A stretch of 64,000 nucleotides of DNA from Pontibacter sp. HSC-36F09 (GCF_024171605.1 NZ_JALKAA010000002.1:558001-622000); one strand, 5' to 3'. Positions 1-8,843 are shown, counted from the first letter of the stretch. A program made the numbers and translations. The notes: generated from the letters alone by a model not told the origin.

Positions 1-977
1 ACGCCACACCGTTCACGGTATCAGTTGACCTGATCGGGCACGGTTGTACGACCGGTATCTCGGCCTCTGACCGCGCCAAAACCATTCAGGCACTGGTGGA
101 CCCGAATACAGACCCACACTCACTGGGCAAACCAGGCCATATTTTCCCACTCAAAGCAAAGAAAGAAGGCGTGCTCCGTCGTGCAGGCCATACGGAGGCT
201 GCCGTTGACCTGGCCCGCCTGGCAGGACTTGCACCGGCTGGCGTGCTGATCGAGATCATGAACGAGGACGGGACAATGGCCCGTTTGCCAGACCTGGTGA
301 AAGTGGCGGAGCGTTTCAACCTGAAACTGATTTCGATCAAAGACCTGGTAGCGTATCGCCTGAAGAAAGAAAGCCTTATTGACCGTGAAATAGCGGTAGA
401 ATTGCCAACCGATTTCGGAAACTTTGACCTGTATGCCTTCACACAGCGCAGCAACGGTGCCAAGCACCTGGCCCTGGTAAAAGGAAGCTGGAATGAAGAT
501 GAGCCTGTGCTGGTGCGTGTGCACTCTTCGTGCGTGACGGGTGATATTTTCGGCTCGTGCCGTTGCGATTGCGGTCCACAGCTGCATGAGGCCATGCGCA
601 TGGTAGAGCGCGAGGGCAAAGGCGTGATCGTATACATGAACCAGGAAGGACGCGGCATTGGCCTGATCAACAAACTGAAAGCCTACAAACTGCAGGAGCA
701 GGGCCGCGACACCGTGGAAGCCAACCTGGAACTGGGCTTCGGTATGGACGAACGCGACTACGGTGTGGGCGCTCAGATCCTGCGCGATCTTGGTGTGAAG
801 AAGATGCGCCTGATCACAAACAACCCGAAAAAGCGCGTTGGTTTAATTGGCTACGGGCTGGAGGTAGTGGAAAATGTGCCGATAGAAATCGCGCCAAACC
901 CACACAACCAGAGCTACCTGACTACAAAGCGTGACAAGCTAGGTCACGAGATCCTGAAAAATACCGTTGTGCGCTAA
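1..977 (+). CDS. ribBA: Bifunctional 3,4-dihydroxy-2-butanone-4-phosphate synthase / GTP cyclohydrolase II (3' part)
   Basis: Riboflavin biosynthesis; cytosolic enzyme making the four-carbon precursor from ribulose 5-phosphate (RibB half) and opening GTP (RibA half). The frame is open from base 3, where it reads [19 protein letters not shown], so the gene is cut by the window edge and lacks only the first part of the RibB domain. RibB signatures [16 protein letters not shown] and [15 protein letters not shown] follow. The RibA half begins near base 400 and holds the zinc cysteines in [17 protein letters not shown] (about 527-575) and the NQEGRGIGL loop. A GTG at 96 lies inside the RibB core and is not a start. 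The gene stands alone ahead of a terminator. Identification is secure. Confidence 0.95.
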   Translation, partial: ATPFTVSVDLIGHGCTTGISASDRAKTIQALVDPNTDPHSLGKPGHIFPLKAKKEGVLRRAGHTEAAVDLARLAGLAPAGVLIEIMNEDGTMARLPDLVKVAERFNLKLISIKDLVAYRLKKESLIDREIAVELPTDFGNFDLYAFTQRSNGAKHLALVKGSWNEDEPVLVRVHSSCVTGDIFGSCRCDCGPQLHEAMRMVEREGKGVIVYMNQEGRGIGLINKLKAYKLQEQGRDTVEANLELGFGMDERDYGVGAQILRDLGVKKMRLITNNPKKRVGLIGYGLEVVENVPIEIAPNPHNQSYLTTKRDKLGHEILKNTVVR

Positions 978-1002
978 GCAGCCTTCGTTAAAACAGAACA
1001 CC

Positions 1003-1034
1003 AAGCCCGTGCCATTAGGTACGGGCTTTTTTTT
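1003..1034 (+). terminator. Rho-independent terminator of ribBA
   Basis: Stem AAGCCCGT / ACGGGCTT with a ten-base loop, followed by a run of T, 25 bases after the ribBA stop. Confidence 0.8.
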
Positions 1035-1190
1035 GCACCGGACTTCCTGTAGCCTTTAAATATAATTTAGTGAATGGCCTATCCCGTATCCGGTTTATTA
1101 CGTTTAGAATTGTATGTAAACTTTTGTATAACAATAGGTTAGGTGGTATGTGTTGAGGTTTGTTATTTGCATTATTTAATGTTTAGGTAG

Positions 1191-1862
1191 ATGAGAGGAC
1201 TGGGGACTAAATATTTGTTTTTCACGTTATTTGTAACTTTTGCCTGTGGTAGCATACAGGGCTGGGCACAGGGTCAGTTGGGGTTCGATACAGAGCATTG
1301 GCTTTATGGAAAAGTTGTACTGGTTAACGGCGATAGCTTGCAGGGGGCTGTGATCTATCACCCTGCTGAGGATGTCGTGCAAATAGCATCAGAAGATGGT
1401 GCCATCAGTTCTTTCTCGGCCGTCAATGTCAGTTATTTTATGATAAGTGGCGTGTATAATGGCAAGCCACAGACCTTTCGGTCCCTGCCCTGGAACAGGG
1501 GGAGTCTGGAAAGCGATTTCAGGGTGCCGGTATTCTTTGAGCAGATCAACCAAGGGGAGTTCGTACTGATGAAACGATATGTGGGGGTGACCGGCACAGA
1601 AGCAGATAAGCAGTATGCGACAGCTTCTTTACAAACGAGTTACTTTCCCCATTTCGCCACAGAAGGCAATAAATTTCAGGAGGTGCTGTACATGCTCTTG
1701 CCCGACGGTGAGATTGTGCAGTTACGCAAGCCCAGAAAAGACCTGCTCAAACTATGCGGCGTTCACACAGGAAAAGTGAAGCAGTATGCCAAGTCCAAAA
1801 AGCTCGACTACAGTAATTCCAAGGACCTGCTCAGTATTGTAGATTATTATAATACGCTTTAA
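1191..1862 (+). CDS. Secreted protein of unknown function
   Basis: 223 residues with a signal peptide (hydrophobic stretch KYLFFTLFVTFACG, cleavage likely after GWAQ). The mature start, with the pattern GKVVLVNGDSLQGAVIYHP, resembles the N-terminal part of the two barrel proteins at 50.1 and 51.6 kb (GYIVQNYDTLQGYVDYRG), suggesting a shared small beta domain here without the barrel. No catalytic motif is visible. It ends 11 bases from the convergent ABC permease gene, with no obvious terminator between them. Function unknown; periplasmic or outer-membrane location is inferred from the signal peptide only. Confidence 0.7.
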   Translation: MRGLGTKYLFFTLFVTFACGSIQGWAQGQLGFDTEHWLYGKVVLVNGDSLQGAVIYHPAEDVVQIASEDGAISSFSAVNVSYFMISGVYNGKPQTFRSLPWNRGSLESDFRVPVFFEQINQGEFVLMKRYVGVTGTEADKQYATASLQTSYFPHFATEGNKFQEVLYMLLPDGEIVQLRKPRKDLLKLCGVHTGKVKQYAKSKKLDYSNSKDLLSIVDYYNTL

Positions 1863-1873
1863 AGCCAGGGCCC

Positions 1874-2644
1874 TTATAGGTCGCGGAGGCGCACCAGCAG
1901 GATGGAGGCCAGCACGAGCAACGCGATATAGAACAAGGCGGGCAGTACTGCCCATGCCGGGCTAAGCGCCAATGTGGGGCTGGTGAGACCATCAATAATT
2001 TCCTGCCCCGGAGTAGGCGTGAGGCTACCAAAAACTTTCATGGGCATAAAGCGGTCGATGCTGTCATCGATTTGGTAATGTATGATCGGCTCCACGATCT
2101 TGGACCAGGCCAGGAAAGCGATAATGGCCAGTCCGCTTTTGCGTATCAAAAAAGCGAAGAACATAGCCAAACACATATACCCGACAGCCTGCACAAAGAA
2201 GTAGGAGAGGTAATCGATTTTGCCGAATATGGCGCCTATGCTGGTGTCCTTGCTGTAAATCAACCCGAAAAGCAGGCCCATGATCAACAAAAAGATAGTC
2301 CCGGTTGCGGCCAGGCCCAGCGTCACGTAAAATTTTGCCAGCACCGCCTCGGTGCGGGAGCGCCCGTCTATGACTTGCTGCCGAAGCGTGCGGTAGCTGT
2401 ACTCGTCTGTGATCAGCACAATGACCAGTATACCTAGCAGGAGGTTAAAAAAATAGGCGATATAAGAGAAGCGCATCCACAGGTTAGGGAAGTCATAGAG
2501 CGACTTGCCCAGCGACTGCCCGCTAACCATGAAGCTACTGCTGAAATAGATCAGCAGCACTTGCAGCAGCACGTAGGTGGCCATGATCACCCAGAAAGTA
2601 GGGTATTGGAGTATCTTTCTGAGCTCGGTTTTAATCAGGTTCAT
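1874..2644 (-). CDS. ABC-2 type transporter permease
   Basis: 256 residues with about six hydrophobic segments: a first one near residues 15-40, a re-entrant pair around 60-80, then segments near 105-130, 145-170, 175-190 and a last one at 230-250. This is the usual ABC-2 permease layout. It starts six bases after the stop of the ATPase gene, so the two are one operon and should form an exporter of the type (two ATPases, two permeases) that handles lipids, peptides or antibiotics. The substrate cannot be read from the sequence. Start ATG at 2644 is the only good one. Confidence 0.85.
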   Translation of the reverse strand: MNLIKTELRKILQYPTFWVIMATYVLLQVLLIYFSSSFMVSGQSLGKSLYDFPNLWMRFSYIAYFFNLLLGILVIVLITDEYSYRTLRQQVIDGRSRTEAVLAKFYVTLGLAATGTIFLLIMGLLFGLIYSKDTSIGAIFGKIDYLSYFFVQAVGYMCLAMFFAFLIRKSGLAIIAFLAWSKIVEPIIHYQIDDSIDRFMPMKVFGSLTPTPGQEIIDGLTSPTLALSPAWAVLPALFYIALLVLASILLVRLRDL

Positions 2645-2650
2645 GCGGAC

Positions 2651-3541
2651 TTATTTTTGGGTGATTTCAAGAAACTGTGCTTCGAGGCTTTTGCGGCGCA
2701 CCAGCAGTTGCGAAAGCACGATGCCCTGGGCAAACATATCGCGGTTGAGGTCAGTACTAGTGTAGCCTTCGGAGAGCGTAAGGCTGATGGTATTCTTATC
2801 CTGGGCAAACCGCACCACGTAAGGCAAGCGCTCCAATAGTTGCAGCACAGGTGCCAACTCTTCGGCACTGATCAACAGCTGGTCCTGCGCAGAGAGAATG
2901 TCGCCCACTGGTCCGTTGGCTTTAAGCTTGCCTGACTGCAGCACCGCTACGTGTGTGCATACCTTCTCGACCTCGTCGAGCAAGTGGCTGGCCAGCAGGA
3001 TGGTCTTGCCCTGCGCGGCGATCCGGGTGATAAGGTCGCGCACCTCGGCTATACCTTGTGGGTCGAGGCCGTTGGTGGGTTCATCGAGCACCAGCACTTC
3101 CGGGTCATTGAGCATCGCGGCGGCCAGAGCCAGGCGTTGTTTCATACCCAGCGAGAAGCCTTTGAAGGTTGTGTGGCTCCGTGTACCGAGGCCTACCATG
3201 TCGAGCATTTTGTTGATGTGCCGATGGTCTGCTTGCTTGGTGTCGGCCACTACCTGTAGGTTTGCTTTGGCAGTCAGGTAGGGGTAGAAATTTGGAGTCT
3301 CGAGCAGCGCACCCACTCGCTGTTTGGTTTCATTGCTGATAGAACGCCCAAACCACAGATAACTGCCACCGCTTGGCCGGATCACGTCGAGCACCATACC
3401 CAAAGTCGTGGTCTTGCCGCTGCCATTCGGACCTAGCAACCCATAGATGCTGCCCGCTTCCACCTGGAGCGTCAGTCGGTCGACGGCCTGCAGGCTTCCG
3501 AATTTTTTTGAGAGTTCGTCAAGGTATAGGACTGTTTCCAT
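2651..3541 (-). CDS. ABC transporter ATP-binding protein
   Basis: 296 residues from the ATG at 3541. Walker A GPNGSGKTT lies near residue 38, the signature is the variant FSLGMKQRLALA, Walker B is VLVLDEPTNGLDP, and the switch histidine is in LLASHLLDEVEKV. The C-terminal ~75 residues are an extra domain common in drug- or peptide-export ATPases. A longer frame begins with TTG at 3562, but that TTG is the end of the -7 box TATATTTG at 3560-3567, so translation should begin at 3541. First gene of the exporter operon with the permease at 1874-2644. Confidence 0.92.
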   Translation of the reverse strand: METVLYLDELSKKFGSLQAVDRLTLQVEAGSIYGLLGPNGSGKTTTLGMVLDVIRPSGGSYLWFGRSISNETKQRVGALLETPNFYPYLTAKANLQVVADTKQADHRHINKMLDMVGLGTRSHTTFKGFSLGMKQRLALAAAMLNDPEVLVLDEPTNGLDPQGIAEVRDLITRIAAQGKTILLASHLLDEVEKVCTHVAVLQSGKLKANGPVGDILSAQDQLLISAEELAPVLQLLERLPYVVRFAQDKNTISLTLSEGYTSTDLNRDMFAQGIVLSQLLVRRKSLEAQFLEITQK

Positions 3542-3559
3542 AGCGGGGAGTCGTTTAGG

Positions 3560-3567
3560 CAAATATA
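3560..3567 (-). promoter_or_regulatory. Bacteroidota -7 promoter box of the ABC exporter operon
   Basis: TATATTTG on the minus strand matches the TAnnTTTG element of the Bacteroidota primary sigma factor. It sits 18 bases ahead of the ATG at 3541 and overlaps the alternative TTG start, arguing against that start. No convincing TTTG at -33. Confidence 0.55.
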
Positions 3568-3909
3568 GCCTTTTTCTGATACTGATATGAAAAGCAACCC
3601 GCTAAGGTATAGGAAATGTGTCGATCGGCCAGGTGTGGACAATCCCAAACAACCGGATATGGTTGGAATAAAGTGAATCAGGAAGGCATACCTATCAGGT
3701 GTGGTTATGCTGAAACGTAGTGCTTCTGGCTCTCTGCACAAGCCGAACGAGGTAGCCCAATTCCAGCATGGCAGCATTTCGATGGTCTTGACTACAAACG
3801 GCAGGGTGGTCGTTCGTGTGATTTTTGTAATAAAACCCAAAGGGCTAAATGGATGAAAACCAACGTGATTTTTTGTCTATTTTTACTGCTTATAAGTGAC
3901 GATTAGCGC
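3568..3909. other. Gene-free stretch between the divergent ABC operon and the DUF3267 gene
   Basis: No credible gene. It holds scattered GGTATA copies and a weak -7-like TATTTTTA at 3878-3885 that could serve the gene at 3910. Nothing else recognised. Confidence 0.5.
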
Positions 3910-4497
3910 ATGGAAGCAGAAAAATACAGCAAAACAGAACTGAGTATGACCGCTGCAGAGGCCAATGTGCGGGCGCTCGTTTTCATCGTGCCGATTTTGG
4001 TCATCTATGGGGCGGCCTACTGGCTCATCTGGCCCGAACAGTTCGCTGTACAGCATCTGCGACAACTGGTGCAAACACAGCGGGATTTGATGATGATCTC
4101 GCCCATGATCATGCTGCTGGTTTTTGTGCTTGGGGCAGTGGTGCACGAGTTACTGCACGGGCTTACCTGGGCGGTCTTTTGCAAAAATGGGCTCAAGTCG
4201 ATCAAATACGGCGTGCACTGGAAAGTGCTGACGCCTTACTGCCACTGCAAAGAAGTGCTGCCGCTCAGGCACTACGCGATAGGCGGGATGATGCCAGGCC
4301 TGGTGATGGGACTTTTGCCGGCACTCGCAGGTATAGCCATGGGTCATTTTCTGCTCTTCCTGTTCGGTTTGTTCTTCAGCATAGCCGCTGCCGGCGATTT
4401 GTTGATCCTCTGGATGCTGCGCCACCAGCACAGCTCCGACCTCGTGCAGGACCATCCGGATAAGATCGGGTGCTATGTGTTGAGTACGAAGGTATAG
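3910..4497 (+). CDS. DUF3267 membrane zinc-metalloprotease-like protein
   Basis: 195 residues with membrane segments near residues 22-42, 60-78, 120-142 and 145-165. The second segment carries a zincin motif HELLHG (HExxH) just after LVFVLGAVV, and the tail SSDLVQDHPDKIGCYV is typical of the DUF3267 family (putative membrane-embedded zinc peptidases). The protein is the usual family length. Substrate unknown. It is monocistronic: divergent from the ABC operon and followed by a 180-base gap with a hexamer array before the dipeptidase gene. Confidence 0.82.
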   Translation: MEAEKYSKTELSMTAAEANVRALVFIVPILVIYGAAYWLIWPEQFAVQHLRQLVQTQRDLMMISPMIMLLVFVLGAVVHELLHGLTWAVFCKNGLKSIKYGVHWKVLTPYCHCKEVLPLRHYAIGGMMPGLVMGLLPALAGIAMGHFLLFLFGLFFSIAAAGDLLILWMLRHQHSSDLVQDHPDKIGCYVLSTKV

Positions 4498-4548
4498 CCG
4501 TAATAATTCCTGACCTGTCTATTCTCGGAAAAGCCTTGTCTATCCTCT

Positions 4549-4584
4549 TATACCTATACCTATACCTATACCTATACCTATACC
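4549..4584. repeat. Tandem (TATACC)6 array
   Basis: Six exact copies of TATACC in a row, i.e. GGTATA on the minus strand. The unit is the core of the octamer AGGTATAG/CTATACCT that is scattered throughout the window. A second array, on the opposite strand, is at 46412-46435. Confidence 0.95.
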
Positions 4585-4709
4585 TGCGTCCATCCAGGCT
4601 AATTCATTCAGACTTTTTAATCTGATCACGCTGAATCAGGTGCTGTAGGAAAGTCGCGCCTTTTTACTATATTTAAGGTATGGCTCTTTGGTACATGAAG
4701 CATCAGACT

Positions 4710-5909
4710 ATGAATTATAAGAAACTACTGGGCGGAGGCCTGGCGCTGGCAGCCCTGCTGTGCAGCAATCCGCAGGCATCGGCACAAGACTACAAGCAAC
4801 TGCACGATAAGGCGATTGTGATAGACACCCACAACGATGTGCTGATCTCGGTACTGGAAGGTTTGCGACTGGAAGACGATCTGCGCGGTAAAACGCACTC
4901 TGACCTGGCCCGCTTCAAGGAGGGCGGGGTGGATGTGCAGGTGTTCTCTGTCTGGAGCGATGAGACTTACGGAAAAGGCAAAGGCTTTAAATTCGCCAAC
5001 CTCCAGATCGACTCGCTCGAAGCCATTGTGCGTCGCAACCCAGACAAAATGATGCTTGCCCGCACACCCGCCGACATAGAACAGGCTGTTGCGCAAAACA
5101 AAATGGCCACGATGATCGGGGTAGAAGGCGGGCACATGATGGAAAGCAACCTGAAATACCTGGAGGCGCTGCACAAGCGCGGTACCAGCTACATGACCCT
5201 GACTTGGAACAACTCGACGCCCTGGGCGACCTCTGCCATGGACGAGACAAGTGGCAAGCTGCCCAAGAACCGCAAGCCTGGGCTGACAAAATTTGGTAAG
5301 CAGGTGGTACGCAAAATGAACAAGCTCGGTATGCTGGTCGACCTGAGCCACGTGGGCGAGCGCACTTTCTGGGATGCCATGGCCACTACCACCAAACCAG
5401 TGCTGGTTTCGCACAGTTGCGTGCACCATTTCAACCCGCACTCCCGCAACCTGAAAGACGACCAGATACAAGCCATCGCCAAAAATGGCGGCGTGATCCA
5501 CCTTAACTTCTTCTCCGGCTTCCTGGATCCGGAGTATGACAAGCGCATGAATGCTTTCCGGGCCAATCACAGAGCGGAAGTAGACTCGCTGCGCAAAGCA
5601 GGTGCGAACTCGATCCAGATCTCTGATTGGGCCATGGCAAACTACCCCGAAGAAGCCTCCGAATTGCGTCCGCCACTCTCCCTGCTGATGGAACATCTCG
5701 ATCATATCGTAAAGTTAGTTGGCGTTGATTACGTGGGCCTAGGCTCCGACTTCGATGGCATTACGTCCACTCCACAGCAACTGGATAGTGTCGCCGATAT
5801 GCCTGTCATCACCCGTGAGCTACTTGCTAGAGGGTATAGCGAAGAGGATGTTGAGAAGATACTTGGCGGGAACTTCCTGCGCGTGCTAAGGGCGAATGTA
5901 GGAAGCTAG
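4710..5909 (+). CDS. Membrane dipeptidase (peptidase M19 family)
   Basis: 399 residues from the ATG at 4710, which puts a signal peptide (KKLLGGGLALAALLCSNPQ, cleavage after ASAQ) directly at the N-terminus; the frame upstream to 4680 adds only eleven unlikely residues. M19 zinc ligands are visible in order: IDTHND near residue 28, the bridging Glu in GVEGGH, the His in VLVSHS and HF downstream, and the aspartate in GLGSDFDG near the C-terminus. The enzyme cleaves dipeptides, including D-residue ones, and here should act in the periplasm. Single gene; ends before a hairpin at 5930-5975. Confidence 0.92.
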   Translation: MNYKKLLGGGLALAALLCSNPQASAQDYKQLHDKAIVIDTHNDVLISVLEGLRLEDDLRGKTHSDLARFKEGGVDVQVFSVWSDETYGKGKGFKFANLQIDSLEAIVRRNPDKMMLARTPADIEQAVAQNKMATMIGVEGGHMMESNLKYLEALHKRGTSYMTLTWNNSTPWATSAMDETSGKLPKNRKPGLTKFGKQVVRKMNKLGMLVDLSHVGERTFWDAMATTTKPVLVSHSCVHHFNPHSRNLKDDQIQAIAKNGGVIHLNFFSGFLDPEYDKRMNAFRANHRAEVDSLRKAGANSIQISDWAMANYPEEASELRPPLSLLMEHLDHIVKLVGVDYVGLGSDFDGITSTPQQLDSVADMPVITRELLARGYSEEDVEKILGGNFLRVLRANVGS

Positions 5910-5933
5910 GTATAGCAGGTATAGGTACAACCA

Positions 5934-5975
5934 AAAAAGTCAAGCTCTGAGATAGGGCCTGACCTTTTTTTTTGT
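5934..5975. terminator. Probable terminator after the dipeptidase gene
   Basis: Imperfect stem GTCAAGC / GCCTGAC flanked by A-rich and T-rich runs, with nine T after it on the plus strand. One bulge on each side, so only moderate confidence. Confidence 0.45.
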
Positions 5976-6060
5976 GCTATTTTGAAGTCAATGCTGTTAT
6001 GGTAAGCTGATTAATAGGTATAGGTGCTGAATTCGGCTTTATACCTATGCATGATTAATA

Positions 6061-6419
6061 TACCCCTGCCCCCTTCAAAGGGGGAGTTTTGGCCGCTAAC
6101 TTTTGACAGGTATAGGCTTCGTATCACAGACCACTGACAGGTAGAGCAAGACTCACTTGCACGCTGGCTATGGAACAGACAACTGTGCCTGGTGCGCTTT
6201 TGACGATTTTTTGTTTGAGCGGTCAGCGAGTTCAAAATCGTCTTGATTTTTTTGCTTACTTTTTTCATCAAGGAAAAAAGTAAGTGCCCGCCGCACAGGC
6301 GAAGCTATAGAACAATACTGGTTGCTATACCCATAATTGCAGTTGCTAGAAAGTAAATTAAGCAAAATCTATACCTTGGCCCCACTATACCTGTCACAAG
6401 CGAGGACGCTCGCGCCATG
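6061..6419 (+). repeat. Composite non-coding repeat element, copy 1
   Basis: The ~360-base element is repeated, inverted and diverged, at 46361-46798. Parts in order: a G/C hairpin (CCCCCTTCAAAGGGGG, about 6070-6085); a middle block with GGTATAGGCTTC; stem S1 (GACGATTTT 6202-6210 with AAAATCGTC 6234-6242) closing over a loop containing GTCAGCGAGTT; stem S2 (CTTACTTTTTT 6255-6265 with AAAAAAGTAAG 6274-6284); a nearly invariant stretch GCCCGCCGCACAGGCGAA; and a truncated REP at 6377-6419. Between the copies the bases in S1 and S2 change in a compensating manner. Short frames in it (6011-6271, 6168-6365) follow the hairpins and are not credible proteins. Structured RNA or non-autonomous mobile element; similar hairpin-rich repeats occur in other Bacteroidota. 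Confidence 0.75.
6377..6419 (-). repeat. REP element, truncated copy
   Basis: Retains GGCCCC..CACAAGCGAGGACGCTCG and GCGCCAT of the REP consensus seen around the RAYT gene at 38.4 kb, but has lost half of the GGGGCC hairpin and gained a TATACC. Forms the end of repeat element copy 1. Confidence 0.7.
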
Positions 6420-6428
6420 GCAACACCA

Positions 6429-7910
6429 CTACTCAACCGGCACAACTCTATAAATCGTCCCCGGACTCTCTACAGCAACATAAATAAACCCATCCGGACC
6501 CATTTTTACATCACGTACACGGCCGATGTTTTTGAGGAGCTTTTCTTCACTTACGATCTTATTACCATCCATCTTGAGTTTACTCAAAAACTGGAAACGC
6601 AGCGATCCAACCAGTAAGTCGCCCTCCCAACCTTTGTAGCGATTGCCCGTCACGAAAGCCATACCGGAAGGGGCGATAGAAGGCACCCAGTACCAGAGCG
6701 GCTGCTCTATACCTTCTTTTTTAGTCAGTTCAGTCAGTACGGTGCCGTTGTAGTTGATGCCGTAGGAGATAACCGGCCAGCCGTAGTTTTTGCCTCTTTC
6801 GGCAATGTTCACTTCGTCCCCGCCTCTCGGACCATGCTCGTTTGTCCAGATGGCGCCGGTGCCCGGGTGAATGGTCATACCCTGGATGTTGCGGTTACCG
6901 ATGGTCCAGATGGAGCCGATGGCGCCTTTTTCGTTCGCAAAAGGGTTATCAGCAGGTATAGTGCCATCGTCTTTGATGCGGTGTACTTTGCCCGGGGCGC
7001 GTTCTATGGTCTGCGCGTTTTCGTGGTGCTGTCCTCGATCGCCTACGGTCACATAAAGCAAGCCGTCGCGACCAAATTCCAGGCGGGAGCCGTAATGGTG
7101 GCGGGTGCGGGCCCAAGGCTGTGCTTCGAAGATCACTTTCTGTTCCGTGAGTTTATTGCCGTCTAGTTTGGCGCGCATCACGGCTGTGGTTGAGAGCATC
7201 TGTTCTCCTTCTTTCTTGAAGGCCGAGTAGGAGAGATAGATCAGGTTATTTTTGGCGAAGTCGGGGTGCAGTTCTACGTCCAGCAGACCGCCCTGTCCCT
7301 GTGCCAGCACTTCCGGCGCACCGGTAATCTTCTGCAATTGACGGCTCCCCTTCGGCAGATGGTAGAAAGCGCTGTTGCGGTCCGTTATCAGCATGTCGCC
7401 GTTTGGCAGGAAGGCCATTCCCCACGGAATTTCCATACCTGTTGCCACGGTATCGAGGCGGTACTTCAGCGATTCGGAGGTATAGACAGATGTGGCTGTA
7501 GTTTCTTCACTGAAATCGTATTGCTTCACGTTCTGTATACCTTCCTGTATGTAGGCAACCAGCGCCGTGATTTCCTGATCGTTAAAAGTCTGCTCAAAGG
7601 CAGGCATGCCTTCCTCAGGATAACCGTGTTTGATAGCAGCAAAAAGGTTTTCAGCGGTGTTGCCATGCTTCCATTTGCGATCGGTGAAAGCTTCCATCTG
7701 TTCGCCATGGCAGCCGGAGCAGTAGCTGGCGTAGTTGGTGCGGGCTTTGTCCAGTTGGGCTTCACTGAGGGCTACTTCCTGAGCTGAGTTTTGGGCGATA
7801 GCTTGTGTATTAGTTTCCGTGGTGCTGGCGCTGTTGCCGGAACTGGTGCAGCTATGCAGCGTGATAAGGGCGAATCCCAGAAGTGGAAGCAGGTGTGATG
7901 TTTTTAACAT
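6429..7910 (-). CDS. Lipoprotein fusing cytochrome c to a PQQ-dependent sugar dehydrogenase
   Basis: 493 residues. A lipobox (ITLHSC) ends the signal peptide near residue 21. A class I cytochrome c domain follows (haem site CSGCHG near residue 66, methionine ligand likely in EGMPAF). From about residue 150 a six-bladed glucose/sorbosone dehydrogenase domain begins with IPWGMAFLPNGDMLITDR and carries GNRNIQGM, NEHGPRGGDE and NYGWP. It should oxidise an aldose in the periplasm and pass electrons through its own haem to the respiratory chain. Fusion order haem-then-PQQ domain is a known arrangement. Single gene with its own -7 box 50 bases upstream. Confidence 0.9.
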   Translation of the reverse strand: MLKTSHLLPLLGFALITLHSCTSSGNSASTTETNTQAIAQNSAQEVALSEAQLDKARTNYASYCSGCHGEQMEAFTDRKWKHGNTAENLFAAIKHGYPEEGMPAFEQTFNDQEITALVAYIQEGIQNVKQYDFSEETTATSVYTSESLKYRLDTVATGMEIPWGMAFLPNGDMLITDRNSAFYHLPKGSRQLQKITGAPEVLAQGQGGLLDVELHPDFAKNNLIYLSYSAFKKEGEQMLSTTAVMRAKLDGNKLTEQKVIFEAQPWARTRHHYGSRLEFGRDGLLYVTVGDRGQHHENAQTIERAPGKVHRIKDDGTIPADNPFANEKGAIGSIWTIGNRNIQGMTIHPGTGAIWTNEHGPRGGDEVNIAERGKNYGWPVISYGINYNGTVLTELTKKEGIEQPLWYWVPSIAPSGMAFVTGNRYKGWEGDLLVGSLRFQFLSKLKMDGNKIVSEEKLLKNIGRVRDVKMGPDGFIYVAVESPGTIYRVVPVE

Positions 7911-7960
7911 AGTATGTGTGTAAATCTTGCGGCTTTACGTGATTGATGTGGTTGTGTATA

Positions 7961-7968
7961 CAAATATA
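7961..7968 (-). promoter_or_regulatory. -7 promoter box of the sugar dehydrogenase gene
   Basis: TATATTTG on the minus strand, an exact TAnnTTTG match, 50 bases ahead of the ATG at 7910. No exact TTTG at the -33 position. Confidence 0.5.
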
Positions 7969-8105
7969 GCTTTCAAGAGTTATTTCAGGTATAAAATCTG
8001 TTAAGTGAGATGTTTTAGGTATAAGGATCAGCAGTCAGTTATAGGAAAGCTCCGGGAAGAAAAGTGGTTTAGTCCCCTCGTTTCCAAACTGCAATTTACT
8101 TGACT

Positions 8106-8825
8106 ATGCTACTTAGGCTTTGCGTTCTTTTGATGCTGATGACAGGCACCGGCTCGGCTTGTCTGGCGCAGTTTACTGCTTCAGATATACGCCAACTACA
8201 CAATGCCGCCCGCTATACCGGAAGCGAGGAGGATTTACTCAAGATACTGGGGAAGAACATCCGCTACCCGGCAGCCGCTCAGCGGGCTAATAAAGTCGGA
8301 ACGGCAGTTGGTGTCATAAAATTTTCCAGAAGCGGGGATGTTGTCGAGTTCGGTACACTTAACAAGGCCTTTTCAGAATTTAAGAAGGAATTTGAACGCA
8401 TGGTGCCTCTTATCAAAGGCAAATGGACTGCGACAAACGACACAGCACAATTCTTTTATGCCGTCATTCCAGTTCAATTCAAGATCATTGGAGTAGGCTA
8501 TACCTTAAATAGCGACTTAAAACCAGATTTTTTTAAAGAAACCATCATGACGATCGCTTCTGGTGTGCCTAGAGATAAGATGGACGCTGTGGAGAAACAG
8601 GCAGTGGGAGTGTACCAGCGTATGGAAGATGAACTGGTAGCCCAGGTAAATGCCTATGTACAAAGTGAAAACTATACAGAAGCTATTACGGCAATGGAGG
8701 AGCTTGTAAACCTGCAGCCACTGCATACTGCTTATTACCAGCCACTGATTACGTTGCACGAACGGATAGGCAATGAACAGGAGGCTACTTACTACCGGGA
8801 AGTAGTGCAGCTGTTCATAAAATAA
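8106..8825 (+). CDS. Secreted protein with a TonB C-terminal-like domain
   Basis: 239 residues from the ATG at 8106 (a TTG two codons earlier is not needed). Signal peptide MLLRLCVLLMLMTGTGSACLAQ. Residues ~45-125 contain NIRYPAAAQRANKVG and a following beta strand VGVIKFSRSGDV, the pattern of TonB_C domains as in the genes at 12.9-16.6 kb, though the later WxPG-type motif is weak (KGKWTA). The C-terminal third is helical and looks like one or two TPR-type repeats (YTEAITAMEELVNLQP). Role unknown; may bind an outer-membrane or periplasmic partner. Stands alone before a strong shared terminator. Confidence 0.7.
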   Translation: MLLRLCVLLMLMTGTGSACLAQFTASDIRQLHNAARYTGSEEDLLKILGKNIRYPAAAQRANKVGTAVGVIKFSRSGDVVEFGTLNKAFSEFKKEFERMVPLIKGKWTATNDTAQFFYAVIPVQFKIIGVGYTLNSDLKPDFFKETIMTIASGVPRDKMDAVEKQAVGVYQRMEDELVAQVNAYVQSENYTEAITAMEELVNLQPLHTAYYQPLITLHERIGNEQEATYYREVVQLFIK

Positions 8826-8843
8826 AACCCTCCTCTATACCTT

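Noticed and set aside
86-673. Long antisense frame inside ribBA, and similar ones at 4725-5705, 9780-10646 and 34275-35387
   Set aside because: They mirror strongly conserved genes on the other strand, have no recognisable motifs and follow from the codon pattern of those genes.
4549-4584. CRISPR array
   Set aside because: Simple hexamer array without spacers; no direct-repeat/spacer pattern and no cas gene anywhere in the window.
6011-6617. Short frames in the spacer after the dipeptidase gene
   Set aside because: They run through hairpins of the composite repeat or into the 3' end of the dehydrogenase gene; the translated strings follow the repeat and not protein-like patterns.
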